A stretch of DNA of 64,000 bases from Straminergon stramineum (Eukaryota; Streptophyta; Bryopsida; Hypnales; Calliergonaceae). Positions 1 through 12,457 of this stretch are shown here, one piece after another (the stretch's first letter is position 1; every line of letters begins with the position of its first letter). The notes under the pieces are model-generated. The model was not told where the DNA came from, did not search any database, and worked only from the letters and a program-made list of their open reading frames with translations. The position numbers and the translations under genes are program-made. Location of the stretch: contig OY987269.1 of assembly GCA_963920665.1 (NCBI GenBank), positions 5,334,501 through 5,398,500 on the forward strand. The letters are read 5' to 3'.

Positions 1-1070
1 ATCTTACAGCCAAACTGTGACCGATCGAATTGAATACTAGCAATCGAAATGTAAGCAGAGTAATCGAGTTCTTCAGTGGGTTGGAGTTTTGGTGGTGGCT
101 TAATTATGGATCTCAAGTTCTGTCACAACATAGTTATATCCTGCAAGTGGAAGTGCCAACTGGAAGTGTCCGCTTAATTTGGGGCATGAAAATCAAAGTT
201 GAAGTTCGCGCCCAATTAATTCAACACGCTATCATCGATCCCCAGGGTGTCCGTCGAGTCGGTAGAGTAAGTTGAACATGCAAGATCGTGACTGTGAGCC
301 CGTTTGTTTAATGCTGAAGCCTGAAAGCAGGTTTTTTTCTCCTGCACGATTTTTCGCCAGTTGGCCTAAACCGTTAGACGTTAGCTATTTTCTTTGAAGG
401 AAATTCTCATTTTGTTCGATCAAAATAGCCAGATTACTGCAGAACAATTAATAGCCAAATTTTATCTATGTATCACCTAGTTCTGATATAGATGTCACAA
501 AAGTATCACCCAAGTATCACATGAGTACAGTATTTGAGGAAACAGCTGGCTACGTCCTTCTCCAAAATGATAAGAGAATGTACTGCCTAGCTGTAAGTGT
601 ATGTTTTCAACGTACGTACAGTACCTATTTGATATTTCAACGCGGAACTTCAACTTAGTGTTTGACTATCTCGATTGCTCGTGACGTCATCCCTGGATGC
701 CTGGGTGGTAGAGCTCTAGAGTAGGTGCTTGAAAAGCTGCAAGGCTATCCGAACGTGGCCTACTTTTGAGGAGGTCCAATCAACAAACCAAATTTTTAAT
801 GGTTTTTCCCCAAAAAACACAAAACCGCAGCCGATGGACTGATCTTCTACGGTTTTGAGCATTTTTTTGGTGAGCACTCCGCCTGCTTCTCAGTGTGTTT
901 CTTGTGTGTTGCAATTGAGCCTCTTGCAAAGAGTCAAAGGTTCTCGATCACCACATTATTCCAATCATAATCCCGCAGATTTGGTGGGGAATTCTTTTGT
1001 AAATTGCTTGATCCGATGAAATCGTGTTACAGGGATTCGGACTTTGGAACTACACGCCAACTTACTATAT
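1..1070. other. AT-rich non-coding DNA
   Basis: I see no supportable gene here. A short open frame at 30-275 has no recognisable motif, no splice context and ordinary base composition for chance, so it is not called. A few short repeated words (for example three occurrences of a 'GTATCAC' type word around 465-520) are present but have no clear structure. Confidence 0.5.
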
Positions 1071-2035
1071 AGGGAATTCCGTTAAAATGACGATATTCCG
1101 TACGCCATTTTCAAACTACGCAGTCTAAATTGCAAACATGCAATCTAGGACTTCTATAGATTTCAGGCAGGTATAGATTTCAAAAATCTAGAGCTGAAAT
1201 AGATTTCAAGGGTGATTGCAAGAAACACTTGTTCTATATTTTGTGTCACATGGTGTGTGCTGATTAGTTTTTTGCCCACAACTTTTGTGTTTTGACTCCA
1301 AATGACTCAAGATTTATAGGGAAGGTACTCATGACTATCATACATCTTTCCTAATTTTTTCCTAATTTAAAAAAATAATTTACTCTCCAAAAATAGATCC
1401 TGATTCAATGTCACAATTGCCAATTTGGAGGTTTTTAATACTATTTACAACCCCCAAAAAATGATTTTCAGCTGAAATTTGGATGAGATGGTCTTCTAGT
1501 AGACTTGTAGTTCTCCAGGGGAGGAATTTTAAAAATAGTTAATTTTTTACGGTGTAGAAGTCTACAAAGTGAGCTTCTTTGTGCTTTCAATTTGTAACAT
1601 ATAAAATATTATTTTGGTGGTTTTTTTGGTGAATGACCATCTCCAAAGGGTTGTTGCAAATGGCCAGTTTTTTTTTTTGTGTATTTACTTATTTTTCCTA
1701 TTTTTCCTTAATTAAAACATCAAGGTATGTATTTTCTTGAGACTTAGCACTTTTCTAGTTCTCCTACTTAGAGAATTTTTCTATGCAATTCCTTCCATGA
1801 GTACCTTCATCTTAAAGGTATATACATTAGTCATATTTTTTTAATTTAAAAAAAATTAATTTTCTAATTTTAAAGTACTCCCCAAAAAATCAGCTAAATG
1901 CAACAAAATCGACAGGTGTTTCTTGCAATCACCCTCAATCATCTAGGATTAGTATAGATTTCAGACCATGCAGCTTAAAATTATGAAAGTGCCAAAGTTT
2001 TGTAATGACTGCCCATCTTAACGGAATTTCCAATT
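1071..2035. repeat. Foldback/MITE-like element, about 960 bp
   Basis: The two ends are inverted copies: the left end (from 1074) reads GGGAATTCCGTTAAAATGAC and the right end, read on the minus strand from 2033, reads GGAAATTCCGTTAAGATGGG. Internal segments are also inverted: the stretch at 1208-1232 (GGTGATTGCAAGAAACAC) returns in reverse at 1913-1935, and GAAGGTACTCATG at 1321-1333 returns as CATGAGTACCTTC near 1797-1809. It has no coding capacity, so it is a non-autonomous foldback element. Family not known. Confidence 0.7.
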
Positions 2036-2049
2036 TAGTCCAATTTTTA

Positions 2050-2260
2050 ATCAAATACTATAAACGGATATTTCGTTAAAACAGCGATATTCCACAAACT
2101 TGGCACTTTGAGGTTCAAACCGCGCGGTCTGAAATGTATACCCCTCCTAGATTTCAGACAGTGTAGTCTGAAATCTACACCTGTCCTAGAAAATAAATGG
2201 AAAAATGGCGTATGAATACCGCCATTTTAACGAAATATTTGTTTATACTGGGATGGCACT
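2050..2260. repeat. Short MITE with TTCGTTAAAA inverted ends
   Basis: The left end (about 2051) reads ATAAACGGATATTTCGTTAA and the right end read in reverse from about 2257 gives ATAAACAAATATTTCGTTAA. The interior shares CGATATTCC/GGTATTCATACGCC words with the neighbouring 960-bp foldback, so the two are relatives inserted close together. About 205 bp, non-coding. Confidence 0.65.
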
Positions 2261-2648
2261 TTAATGCAAAATGATAATTCCCTGATTATGACCCTTGATT
2301 ATGACCCTTTGAGTAAGTATGCTTCAAGTAGGGGGTAGAAGATTTCAAACACATAGAGCATTATAATATGTAAGTATATAACATATTTTAACTTATCCTC
2401 TTTTTCTTTTTAACTATTCTAACACATAATATGGTATATTTACAAAAGATGATGTGAAAAATTAATAATGTTTAACATCTAACATTTCTCTTTGAGGATT
2501 TAGAAGAGGGGCAAAATTCTATAATATATTCTCGGTATGATTTTAACGCTTATCAAGGTAACAAATGCTTATCAAAGTAACAAATATAAAGGGTTATTTG
2601 TAGATGCCTAATTCCAAAAAGAAAGTTCACCATATAATATCTGAAAAA

Positions 2649-2799
2649 TCTTCCAATTTTCAACTCCTAAAATTTTAGACAATTATAGATAGGGATTGAA
2701 TTGGGTTTATGGTTCATAATGGATCTTCCAATTTTCAACTCCTAAAATGTTGGACAATTATAGATTGGGATTGAATTGGATTAAGGGTTTATAACGGAT
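2649..2799. repeat. Tandem duplication of a 75-bp unit
   Basis: A 75-bp segment starting TCTTCCAATTTTCAACTCCT at 2649 is repeated directly from 2724 with a few substitutions. Two copies only. Non-coding. Confidence 0.75.
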
Positions 2800-2990
2800 A
2801 TGCACAGAGCTTCTCTAATGCAATCCAAAGTTTGATTCATCACTTATAGATTTAATTTTTGAATGTTTTGAAATTAGAAGTTGAAATCTCTATCGTTGGA
2901 AGAATATTCAAAAGTACTTTAGACAGGTACAAGAAATCTCAAAGTTAGACATTGGACAAAGAAAAATAAACCACTTCATAAGCTAATTAT

Positions 2991-3120
2991 AAGACAAAAA
3001 TTATAGTGATATTAGCAAATCATAGTTAGCAATGTACATTCTACTCCAAATTGCACCAACTTTAGAGTGCAAAGTGCATTGTTAATTGTAATTTGCCAAT
3101 ACTACTATAGTTTTTGTCTT
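2991..3120. repeat. 130-bp hairpin MITE
   Basis: The sequence starts AAGACAAAAATTATAGT and ends ACTATAGTTTTTGTCTT, and most of the intervening 130 bases can fold onto themselves (arms at 2991-3045 and 3070-3120). It is a typical small foldback element with no open frame. Confidence 0.75.
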
Positions 3121-4795
3121 TTAACCCCTAATTACCCAACCAACCATATGTGGTTGATATGAAATTTCAAGCTCATTTTGGTATGGGTAGTTACATTCCT
3201 TTTGTCATTTAAAAAAAATTTAGTGGCAATTTGAAAACTATTGAAAACTTTTATTTTTCACCAAAAAAAGGTAAATATTTGATTTTTGAGAGGTCTTCAA
3301 AGGCATATGTGTACCATTAGTAGAAAAGTAATGCTTGCTAATTAATATACTTCATTTTTTGGTTTTGGGCAAAGTTGATTTGTGATCTACAAAATTGTAC
3401 TTGTAATCCATTTGCTTTGAAAATGGTCCCAATAGAAAGTGTAAAGTGTTTTCATGATTTTCACTATTGAAAATTTAAATATGCAAGTGTTGATTTGGAG
3501 TTATTTGGAATTTCTACTTATAAAATTTATATTTCAACAATTGTAACTTGGTGGATTGTGTAATAAGTTTGATAGCTCTTTATTTGAACTTAAGGTTTTT
3601 GGAAGTGCATTTTAGTGTACTACCACAATTTTTAGTGGTTCGTGTCACGTCCAAACCCAAAAAACTATAATATTCAAATTTTGAAACATTGTGGGGGAAG
3701 GGTAATATACTTAATATAGAAAATCTAAATTTCTCTTGTTATAATCTAACAAATTCTATGCAATTTCACACTCAAAACTAGAAAGCATACTAATAAGCAA
3801 GCTCTTCAAACATCTACATGCTTAGATTTTGAGAAAAAACAATTTGCTTCATTAAAGATAATTATAAGTCCATGTTCTTTTTTCATAGCAAAAGCACACT
3901 TGGAAAGGCTTGGGGATTTAGTGGTCAACTAGCTTATGAATTGGCTTATCTCAAATCCTTTGTCCAATGTCTAAACTTGAATTTCCTTGTATCAATGCAA
4001 AGTACTTTTGAATGCACTTCCAATTTAAAAAAAATTCAAGTTCTAATTATTAAACAACCAAAAGTTAGATGTTTATTAGCATGCCATATGCTGTTGCCAT
4101 GACAATTGGGGGGTCCATAGCCATTGGTATGTCAAAAGTGATGGATAAGCCCTCCTTAATCTCATGAAGTCAATGTAAAAGTAATTTTTTAATTCATAAA
4201 AACTTCAAACTTCAATAACTTTTCCACCATAGGTCCAAACTCCACAAAACAAAGCCCTTGCACCCCTCCTTGTCGGGGTCTTTTTGATACTATGAAGAAT
4301 GTGACCGTGGGACACAAGGGCCAAGAGATTTCAATGTATCAAACAAACAAACAACCTAACATAATCCCTAAAAGCCCAAGGATTTTGGGGGTTTGAAAAC
4401 ATCATTGTTTTTGAAGTGTTATAGATCTAAAAGCCACTAAATTATAGAAATCACAACTATACAATCTAGTAGTGTACATGTTGTAGATGACATGAATCAA
4501 ATTAGGAGTCATTTGGCCATGCAAATTGCAAGATTACAATGTTTTAGTGTTGAAAAGGGATGCTGAAATTTTCCTAGCGACATATTTGGAGGTGAAATTC
4601 GATTTCTAAACCTACTCAAATGAAAAAACTTTAAACTATGAAGTAATTCAAACCTAGCATACAAACACATTGGTGAAAGAAAATATCATTCAATTCACTT
4701 AATGTGTCTGCAAAGTGGCTTTCAAATGTCAAAAAATAGCAAGAAAAGTTGCAAGAAACACATCAAAGGTTGAACCTCCTTCTACTAAAATGCTT
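3121..4795. other. AT-rich non-coding stretch beginning with TTAACCCCTAA
   Basis: It begins TTAACCCCTAATTACC, the same kind of end as the TTAA-flanked elements further along. The only candidate for the other end is GCGTTTAGGGGTA near 5323-5335, which lacks the TTAA, so the pairing is not secure. A 76-codon frame at 3872-4102 lacks any recognisable domain and is probably chance. Confidence 0.4.
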
Positions 4796-5300
4796 CTCAG
4801 TCACTCATAACTTCTTGGATTGATATGAAATTTTAGCCACACAAACTAGACTAATATGCACAACTTTTCCAAAACACTTATCAAAAACAAATGTTGTATG
4901 AAGAAGAAACAAGCCATCAAAATTCACTGTAATCTGAAAATGCCATGATTTTGAACTTCGAATTGCTCCTAAACATTCAAAACATCTTGGATTGACATGA
5001 AATGTTTACTACAAGATCTAGACTTCAAAGGGAACATAACCCAATTTTTTTTTAATTGAAAACAAACATTGAATGAACAAGATACAAGCCCCCAAAGTTG
5101 CAGCCATCAAATGCAATTTGGTGAACTCAAAGTGATCCTATGAACTTCGATTGGCTTCCAAAAAATTTGTTCATCTTCGATTGATTTGAAAATTTTACCA
5201 CACAAACTAGAAGAGAGAATGAAAATTTCCCAACAAGTTTTATTGTAGTCAGACATCGAATGCAAAAGTTACAACACTTTGAATTGGACTTAAAATTGTG
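4796..5300. repeat. Degenerate tandem repeat, about 170-180-bp units
   Basis: Three diverged copies begin with TTGGATTGATATGAAATTTT (4816), TTGGATTGACATGAAATG (4988) and TTCGATTGATTTGAAAATTT (5175). Each is followed by an 'ACAAACTAGA' or similar word. The copies are too diverged for a simple satellite. No coding potential. Confidence 0.55.
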
Positions 5301-5567
5301 TGAGGACACTTTTGGTCCCCTGGGGCGTTTAGGGGTATGGAATGTGGAGGGGCCTACTCCGGTCTGCTTTGGAGCTGCTCTTACCATAAGTGTAGTGGGG
5401 GAGCCAGGGAGGTCAACGCAAGAGCCTCGGTTGATATCTGGGTCACGAGCACTCACCGGGTATCAATCCCCCGGGAGAACGACAGGGGAACAGGCACATT
5501 CTGAAGTGAAGGATGGATGAACGTGTTGCATGGTTCGCCCGCCCCGGGACTCCGCCAGTCCGTCAGT

Positions 5568-5706
5568 CAGTACAGATGAACAGAGAAATGGTGCGAGGAT
5601 GAACAGAAAAACGGTATAAGGATGAACGGAGAAACGAGATGCGGATGGATGAACAGAGAGGGAAGAGAAACAGATGAACGGAGTCAAGATGTTTGAATGA
5701 ACAGAC
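5568..5706 (+). repeat. GATGAACRGAGAAAYG short tandem repeat upstream of CKS1
   Basis: At least six loosely spaced copies (about 23-28 bases apart) of the word GATGAAC(A/G)GA occur just upstream of the CKS1 transcribed region, about 400-520 bases before its start codon. The array could be promoter or proximal upstream sequence. Its position is seen; any regulatory function is inference. Confidence 0.6.
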
Positions 5707-6095
5707 CAACAACGAGTTGATGGACGGCGTCACCCGTCTCGCACCTTCGCCAGCCCATTTTTGAAATTCCCCCGCTCCGTCTTCACTTCTGCGTCCCCTG
5801 CACGCTGCCATCGTCTCGTCCTCTCGAACCTATTGTCCGGTTTCACGGTACACTCCGCTGCCCACCTCCTTCTGCATTTGCAGATCGCCGTCCTCTTTCT
5901 TGCCGCTGCCAAATCCTTGGTGGGTTTGTCTTCTTCTGTTGGTGTCTTTTTTCTTTGGAGGGTTTTTCTTTTGGCGTATTTACTATGTATCTATCTTTTG
6001 TTCATTGCGATCTTGGTTTGTGACGATCTGTCGGGGTTATGCTTTATGGACACTTTCTAGGATTGGAAGAGAGAGAGAGGGAGCATCCCGGAAGA

Positions 6096-7017
6096 ATGCC
6101 GCAGATTCAGTACTCCGAGAAGTATTTCGATGACACCTACGAGTACAGGTGAGTGTATTGTGGAAGTGAGGAATCGTGTGCTACCTTGAGGTTCATGGAT
6201 GTGGCTTCTGGAATTTCACTCTGTTTTTTCTTGTCTTTTGCTATATGTCCATGTTGGCGTCACCCGCTGCGTGACGCTGGTGGGGATGGTTATTGGATTG
6301 CTCGAATTTTTAGCTGGGTGCGACATCGTTACCTGGTTTGGTGCTGACGGCTGCTTGGATTGAATGCGTTGGTTAATGAAGCTTGATTATTTGAACTTTG
6401 TTCTAATTTTGTGGGATGGCTCAGGCATGTCGTGCTCCCCGCGGACATTGCGAAGTTGTTACCCAAGAACCGACTGCTGTCTGAGGTATGGCGTCTGAGA
6501 TTTTGCGTTAATTTTTCAGTGCCAATGCTCGTGATGCAATTGGGGAGTATCACATGCCATTTTTTCTTATAATTTTGTTACCACAACGAGATATCAGTAT
6601 TCATCCTGTAGGAACAATGCAGTTCATGCAATTGAGTATGTTTTCTATCATGGGAATGCATAAGTTTTTGATGATTGCCATTGTGGGTTAGCAATTGAAG
6701 GAGTTCAGCACTTATTTTATGGTTTTTATGTGATGAAGCTATGAATGTTCTATGTCTTGACCTCTCGGTGTACCAGAACAGGCCCCAGGCTCTTTGTTTC
6801 ACTTGGTCTGTGCACCAGTGTCAATCAAATCATATTTTGTGGTTGAGAACAGGCTGAATGGCGTGGAATTGGAGTCCAGCAGTCGCGTGGGTGGGTACAT
6901 TATGCCATTCACCGACCGGAGCCACACATCATGCTCTTTCGCAGGCCCCTCAACTACGGCCAGCCTCAGCAGCCTGCCGCTGTTCAGCAGCAGCAGGCTG
7001 CTGGCATGAAAGCCTAA
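6096..7017 (+). CDS. CKS1: Cyclin-dependent kinase regulatory subunit CKS1, three exons
   Basis: Small adaptor that binds cyclin-dependent kinases and directs them to phosphorylated substrates; nuclear/cytosolic cell-cycle protein. Exons 6096-6148, 6425-6485 and 6853-7017 join in frame to 92 residues, with canonical GT-AG introns (ACAG|GTGAGT; TCTGAG|GTATGG). The start [19 protein letters not shown] carries the family signature, followed by HVVLP and [12 protein letters not shown]. Exon 3 gives [20 protein letters not shown] and then [11 protein letters not shown], including the HxPEPHI-type hinge. A short glutamine/alanine-rich tail ([19 protein letters not shown]) follows; tail length varies in plants. 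All family residues that bind kinase and phosphate appear present, so it is probably functional. The ATG opens the conserved N-terminus, so this start is secure. A purine-rich leader (GAGAGAGAGAGGGAG) precedes it. Confidence 0.95.
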
Positions 7018-7032
7018 TCGTCTTCTCTTCAG

Positions 7033-7211
7033 GTTAGTCTATCTCGTCGGGGGATTAGGATTGCTACTTTGAATGCCATCGAGTCAAATTATAGATCTAT
7101 GGTTTAAGGAGCCAAGTGGAATTGGAATATCTAACTTTCATCTGTTCTCACGAAGTCTTGCTGTGGAGTCTTTCTTAATTCGACTTTCATTTTACTACTC
7201 TTTCTATACAG
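7033..7211 (+). other. Probable intron in the CKS1 3' untranslated region
   Basis: Fifteen bases after the stop codon there is a strong donor (TTCAG|GTTAGT) and 179 bases on a good acceptor (TATACAG|GAG). An intron this close to the stop would not be expected to trigger nonsense-mediated decay. It is called from splice-site sequence alone. Confidence 0.5.
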
Positions 7212-8224
7212 GAGTTGCGGGAGGTGGAGACTTCAACTGGAATTATGTTCAGAGGTTACAACTCAGTGACTAATTTGTGGTTGTTGTGTGAATAGATTAT
7301 ATCAAGTACTGGAGAATCTTCCATTTACTTTTGGTAATCGATCTTCAAATTCTACGAACCGTACATCATGCGCTTATGATGTTACATGCGTGTAGTTGGG
7401 ACTTTAGTACCTACTTTACGTTGATAGGTTCAGCAGCCTTGTCCACGCAATGGTGGCTGATGTGAACTATATTTAGATGTAGCTTTTATTTCACGGAGGA
7501 CTTGTGGTCATCCATCCTGTGGGAGGTTAATCATACGAAGTTTTCAGAAGAAACTTTTACTGGTTGATGACTATTACCGTTTATATTTTCATTTTTTATT
7601 TCATTCTTGGTGTGTTCTAAGTAAGGATTCCTTATTCTAGCGGCAATACATTCTGCTGCTCTGGCCATTTGGACCATATCACTTTCAAGACGTATAAACA
7701 GTTTGTATTCTTGTTAACCCGTCAGTGAGGACTGTAATCATTTTTCTTATTGTTGCATGTATATCAGTTGCGATTTGGGATTGCGAATTGATTTACGGTA
7801 GTACCGTAGTATTAAGATTTGTAGTATATTTGTTTCTGGTGTATTCAAAATGGAAAAAGGTTTTGCAGACCAAATTCTCATTAAAATGTGAGCGTGTGAG
7901 TGCAGTTATCATTTTCTGTAATTTCAGTTTTTGTCTTGACCAGAGATCTCAGTCATGAACGTTGTGCTGCTGAAGTTATTCATCGTTGCAAGATTGGTTT
8001 GGTAGCTGGAAGTTCCAAATGACTGGAGGTCTTTTAGGTTGCTCATGGCATTCCAGCGCATGCCGCTTTTAACCCTGCGAGGATCCTGCGGATCTAAAAG
8101 GTCCGCCGGGTGACTTCACTGTTAACTGTAGAAACAAAGAATGCACTAATGGGTTCAATGTTTAGTGTATTTTGGTGACTACTGGTATCTTGGTAGGTGT
8201 CCTCCCCAGGTTAAATGTAGCTGT
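7212..8224. other. CKS1 3' flank, no further gene seen
   Basis: This holds the rest of the CKS1 3' untranslated region and downstream DNA. Several AATAAA-like words and T-rich stretches are present, but I cannot fix a polyadenylation site. A 77-codon frame at 7725-7958 has no recognisable content. Confidence 0.4.
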
Positions 8225-8800
8225 TTAACCCCTAAACGCGTCGACGTCCATTTTCTGGACGATGAACAGTTTGAAACACCAGTTTCATCCTCCTAACTAC
8301 TTGGATGAAAGTTATTTTAATTTGTGAAGATACATTATCAAGTTTTTGTCCTATCTAAGGGTTGGATTTGGTGTTACTAGAGTTCATATTTTTCTAAAAT
8401 TACAAATGTGCAAGTATGTCAAGTGGTCAAACTGCATTGACTTTGGTTCTAAACTAGATTAGCTAAAATGAGGTCATAGATAGGAAGAACACAAAAATTT
8501 CAAAAAATCACCATGTGAAGAGAACCTCATTTCAAATCTATTCCAACAAATTTTACTCAAAAAATGATAATATTTTGCTTGTAATCGAATTTTGAAGGAA
8601 TTTTGGAATTTCTCTTTGAAAATTTATAAAAAATATTGGTGATAAAATTGGTGAATCTAACCATACATATGGAATCTAAAAATCATAATCTACAACTTTC
8701 AATTGTAGATCAATTCCAAAATATGCTTCCAAATAGCACTTTATAATGATTTTTCTCAAATTGTCAATTCTGGAGATGAATCTAGACGTTTAGGGGTTAA
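8225..8800. mobile_element. TTAA-flanked non-autonomous element (piggyBac-like MITE), copy 1
   Basis: It starts TTAACCCCTAAACG at 8225 and ends CGTTTAGGGGTTAA at 8800, so a TTAA sits at both borders of CCCCTAAACG inverted ends. A TTAA target and C-rich ends are the hallmark of piggyBac-type insertion. At 576 bp it has no coding capacity. The interior (from about 8350) recurs at 26262-26717 and, reversed, at 8805-9345. Confidence 0.75.
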
Positions 8801-9345
8801 GTAATTTGTATCTTCTTTTCAAATTGAACTATTTGGTATTTCAGAATTGATGAATTGAGAAAAATCATTATAAATTGCTATTTAGAAGAGTAATTTTGAA
8901 TTGGTATACACATGATAGTACTAGACTGTAACTTTGAGATTCCATCCATACAGTTAGATTTGACAATGCCATCACCAACATTCTTCTATAGATTTTGAAA
9001 AGAAAATTTCAAAATTCTTTCTTAATTCGTGTGCAAGCTATATGTTATCAATTTCTGAGTAAATTTTTTTGGAATAGATTTGAAATGAAGTTCTCTTGAC
9101 ATAGTGATTCTTAGAGATTTTTGTGTTTTCAAAATCTATGATTTCAATTTTGCAAATCTAGTTTTTGAACTAGAATCAATGTAATTTGGCTTGATCAACC
9201 ACTTGATATTCTTGCATATTTGTAATTTCAGAAAAATATATACTCTAGTAACACCAAATCCAACCATAAGATAGGACAACATCTTGATAAAGTATCTCTA
9301 TAAATGTGGATGATTTTCATCCAAGTATTAATGAAGATCATTAGA
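8801..9345. repeat. Inverted partial copy of the preceding element
   Basis: Reading 8820-9345 on the minus strand reproduces 8290-8780 with substitutions (for example GGTTGGATTTGGTGTTACTA, and AACCTCATTTCAAATCTATT with changes). Together the two halves form a foldback of about 1.1 kb. The far end lacks a clear CCCCTAAACG terminus, so this is a truncated second copy. Confidence 0.65.
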
Positions 9346-11448
9346 AGAGATTCAATTGCTCTAGAGGGTTGTTTCACCCTTATTCCCTTCCTTGTGAACT
9401 AGAGCACTTTTGTCAGAATATTAAATAATATATATTATAAGAAATTACTTTTAAAATTATTTCAAATAATTATATATATATAATTATTTGAAAATTATTA
9501 ATTAATTAATCAATATTATCTGATGTGGCCAAAGTTTAGCCACATTAGATTGAAGATGTGTTGTAGCTCCCATTGTTCCTTGTAGTTCGGGAACGTAGGG
9601 GAACTCACATTCTTCATTACCACCTAAATCTCTTCTAATAGAAACTTGAGTTTCAATCTCTTTGTCATCTAGAAAGTAGACGTCAAAATGCTTAGGGATT
9701 AATGATTTTGTGAAATTGAATTCCTATGAATTGAGCTAACTTGTAGCTAAGCCAGAACATGCTAATCTAAATCATGCCCACTTATGTTCCATGACATAGG
9801 ATTTTGCATTGAGACTTTTTGTTCATTTTGAATGTACTAAAGTAGTTATTGTTATTTGATTACACTAGATGAAGGTTAGATTTTGAAGAGAAAAATGGAC
9901 TCTTTAGAGGGTTGTTAGAATGCCCTCAAAGGACCCCCAAGATTACATTTTATTTCACACTTCCATTTATTTTTCCCCTATTCATACTCACTTGATGTTA
10001 GGATGTTGAATGATTGTCAATGTATGGGATGGTTCAAAATCCAAGTACAAGAGGGAGTGTATTCTTACTCTAATGCACCTCAACCTTGATTATTAAACAC
10101 CTTATACCTTAGGTTTAGGATTCATTATTAAACACCTTGTACTCTAATGCACCTTGTATTTTGAGTTGATTAATAACTCAAGTCTAATTAATACCTTTTT
10201 TTTATTAAACAAATGGAATTGAATTTGAGTTAATAATAGCCCATCAATCTATTAATAGTTGATTAACAACCAATGAACTATGATGTGTTAATAGACTAAT
10301 TGGTTAGTCCATTAATACATTCACAAACCATCACTTTATTAATGGACTAAGGGAGCTGATTCGTTACTAATCACGAACCCACTCTAGCAACGTAGGGTGG
10401 AGTAATTTCAATTAGGAGGTGATTAGCAACGATTAATGCTAGCATAGTTCTCGGGCAGTTGTAGTGCATTATGATTGGCCACAAGACTTTCAAAATTGGA
10501 ACCAACCCTTGGTCAAAAATAAGAAGATCTATATGACCAATATGGGTAGAACAAAATCTTCAGCTTAAAAATTCGAAGTAATTATTTTTTGAGAAAAAAA
10601 AAATCTGAAAAAATTATGAAAACCTCATGAACTCTATTTCTACTCATGGGAAAATTTCCCCATTGTTGAAACCTCCCTTGTAGGTATGTGTATCTGCTCA
10701 AGTGGTCAAAAATGGGTCGGCGGGGTCCTTGTGTTTCAAAAAATAAAAAAATAAAAAATGGGTCAGCTCCCATAATGTGTTGGAGCATCTCTTTCTATAT
10801 ATAAGTCTTGTAACAACAAATGCAAAAGGGAGGAGACAAGGCTTGCATAGTGAAGGGGCCTTTTCTAGCTACGGCCCCTCGATGTGCAACTGGTTTCCAT
10901 CTACAATCAAAGATGAACAACGCCCTTATGCAATGTGTGGGCAATGAGCAACCTACAATACTAAGCATTTCCTTCTTTCTTGGGATTGCATCGCACATGG
11001 AAGCCATGGAATTGCAACCTCCCATAATGGTTGCATTGTAGCACAAATTTAATTGCAAAATAATGACTTTGCAAATTGTACAGTGTTGATACTGTCTTTG
11101 CTGAAGGGAGCATTGCAAATGCTCTTAGTAGACTAATATATTAATATACTGATAACATTTATTAGACACATTGCCATTGTTTTGCAAGAAAAATGATTTG
11201 GCTTAGGAACTTTACAGTGTTGACTTTCTTGATTTAGACATGATGTTGGTCCTCCACTCTTTTATGCCATGGCACCACAACATGTTCTTATTTGCAATAC
11301 CGTTCATACACATGTCATATTGGTAGGCCTCTTTATATCTCAACAAGGTATATTAGATAAAAAGATGACAATTGTTCCTTGAGGATACCTCCAAATCGCA
11401 ATTGAGTACAACAAAAAATGATGTGGGACAATGACGTGCTAAACCTTT
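9346..11448. other. Non-coding DNA with AT runs and TTAATAG-type words
   Basis: There is a strongly AT-rich patch at 9420-9520 (TATATATA and ATTAATTAATTAAT runs) and many TTAATAGACTAAT/ATTAGTCCATTAA words between 10130 and 10390. The same kind of words return at 12110-12460. I found no supported gene; open frames at 10582-11118 overlap on both strands and show no domain. Confidence 0.4.
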
Positions 11449-11653
11449 CACCACAAGAGAAAGGGGTGTTTTAAGTATAGTCCTAGTAGTGTAGACTTTT
11501 AAGTAATGACCTACAAGGAGTCTTTTTAAATAAAATTTTACTGAAAATACTTGTATTTTAGTTAAAATTTTATTTAAAAGACTCCTTATAGGTCATCACT
11601 TAAAAGACTATACTATTAGAACTTTACTTAAAACACCCCTTTCTCTTGTAGTG
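11449..11653. mobile_element. CACTA-type MITE, about 205 bp
   Basis: The ends read CACCACAAGAGAAAGGGGTG (left) and, in reverse from 11653, CACTACAAGAGAAAGGGGTG. CACTACAAGA is the classic terminus of plant En/Spm (CACTA) transposons. Almost the whole element is a foldback around a short centre near 11550 (GAAAATACTTGTATTTT). There is no coding capacity, so an autonomous CACTA element elsewhere is implied. A clear 3-bp duplication was not found. Confidence 0.7.
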
Positions 11654-12457
11654 TGTTTTTGAGTGGGCCAACCTAGATTTTAGTATCCTTGAGTCCACAA
11701 TGGGGGGTAACATTACTTATAGGCTCAATAACTATCCACTCAAAAGATAGTCCCCACTTCTTGCTCAATTAATTAGGCCCCCCCCTCCCAAATTAGTAGC
11801 CATTGATTGTTTTTGAAAAAAAATAAAAACACCCCCTTTCGTGCCGTTGATCCTGATACGAATATTATGATATTGTATGTATACCATATGTATACGGATA
11901 CGGAAAATGGATATGGAAAACAGATACGGAAAACAGATTATCCCATATCGATTGTCAAACGACTTCGTTTTCGAAAATACAAGAGTGAAGGGGGGGGGGG
12001 TACTAGGTTTTGAAAAATAATTTGATTGCCTCAACATGCCTTCCTTACTATCCACTCAAAAGTCAGCCAAAATACCGGATTGGACTCATATATTGACCAA
12101 CAATGGTGATGCTCTTAGTCCATCAACAACCCATCAATTAAACACATTAGTCTATTAATAGTCTAATGGATTGTTATTACAATGTGTTAATGAATTGATG
12201 GGTTGTTATTACATTAGAGTTCATTGGATGTTGATCAATTATTAATGGACTAATGAACCATTATAACATAAGAGCAAGTGTTTGTTTGTTTTTTTGACAC
12301 AAATGAAACAAAATTTCATTGCTAATACATCAAAGTTCATTATTTGTTAATCAACTATATATTAATGTCTTTAATGAACTCAAATGTATACCCAATTAGA
12401 TAAAATACATTAGAGTTGACTAATAACCAAATGCAGTTGTATATACATTAGAGTTCA
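11654..12457. other. Non-coding DNA with repeated ATACGGATA words
   Basis: The patch 11845-11955 has repeated GGATACGGAAAA/GGATATGGAAAA words next to a run of ten G (11991-12000). The part from 12110 is rich in inverted ATTAATAG/CTATTAAT words. Overlapping frames on both strands at 11765-12055 come from this low-complexity sequence and are not called. Confidence 0.4.
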
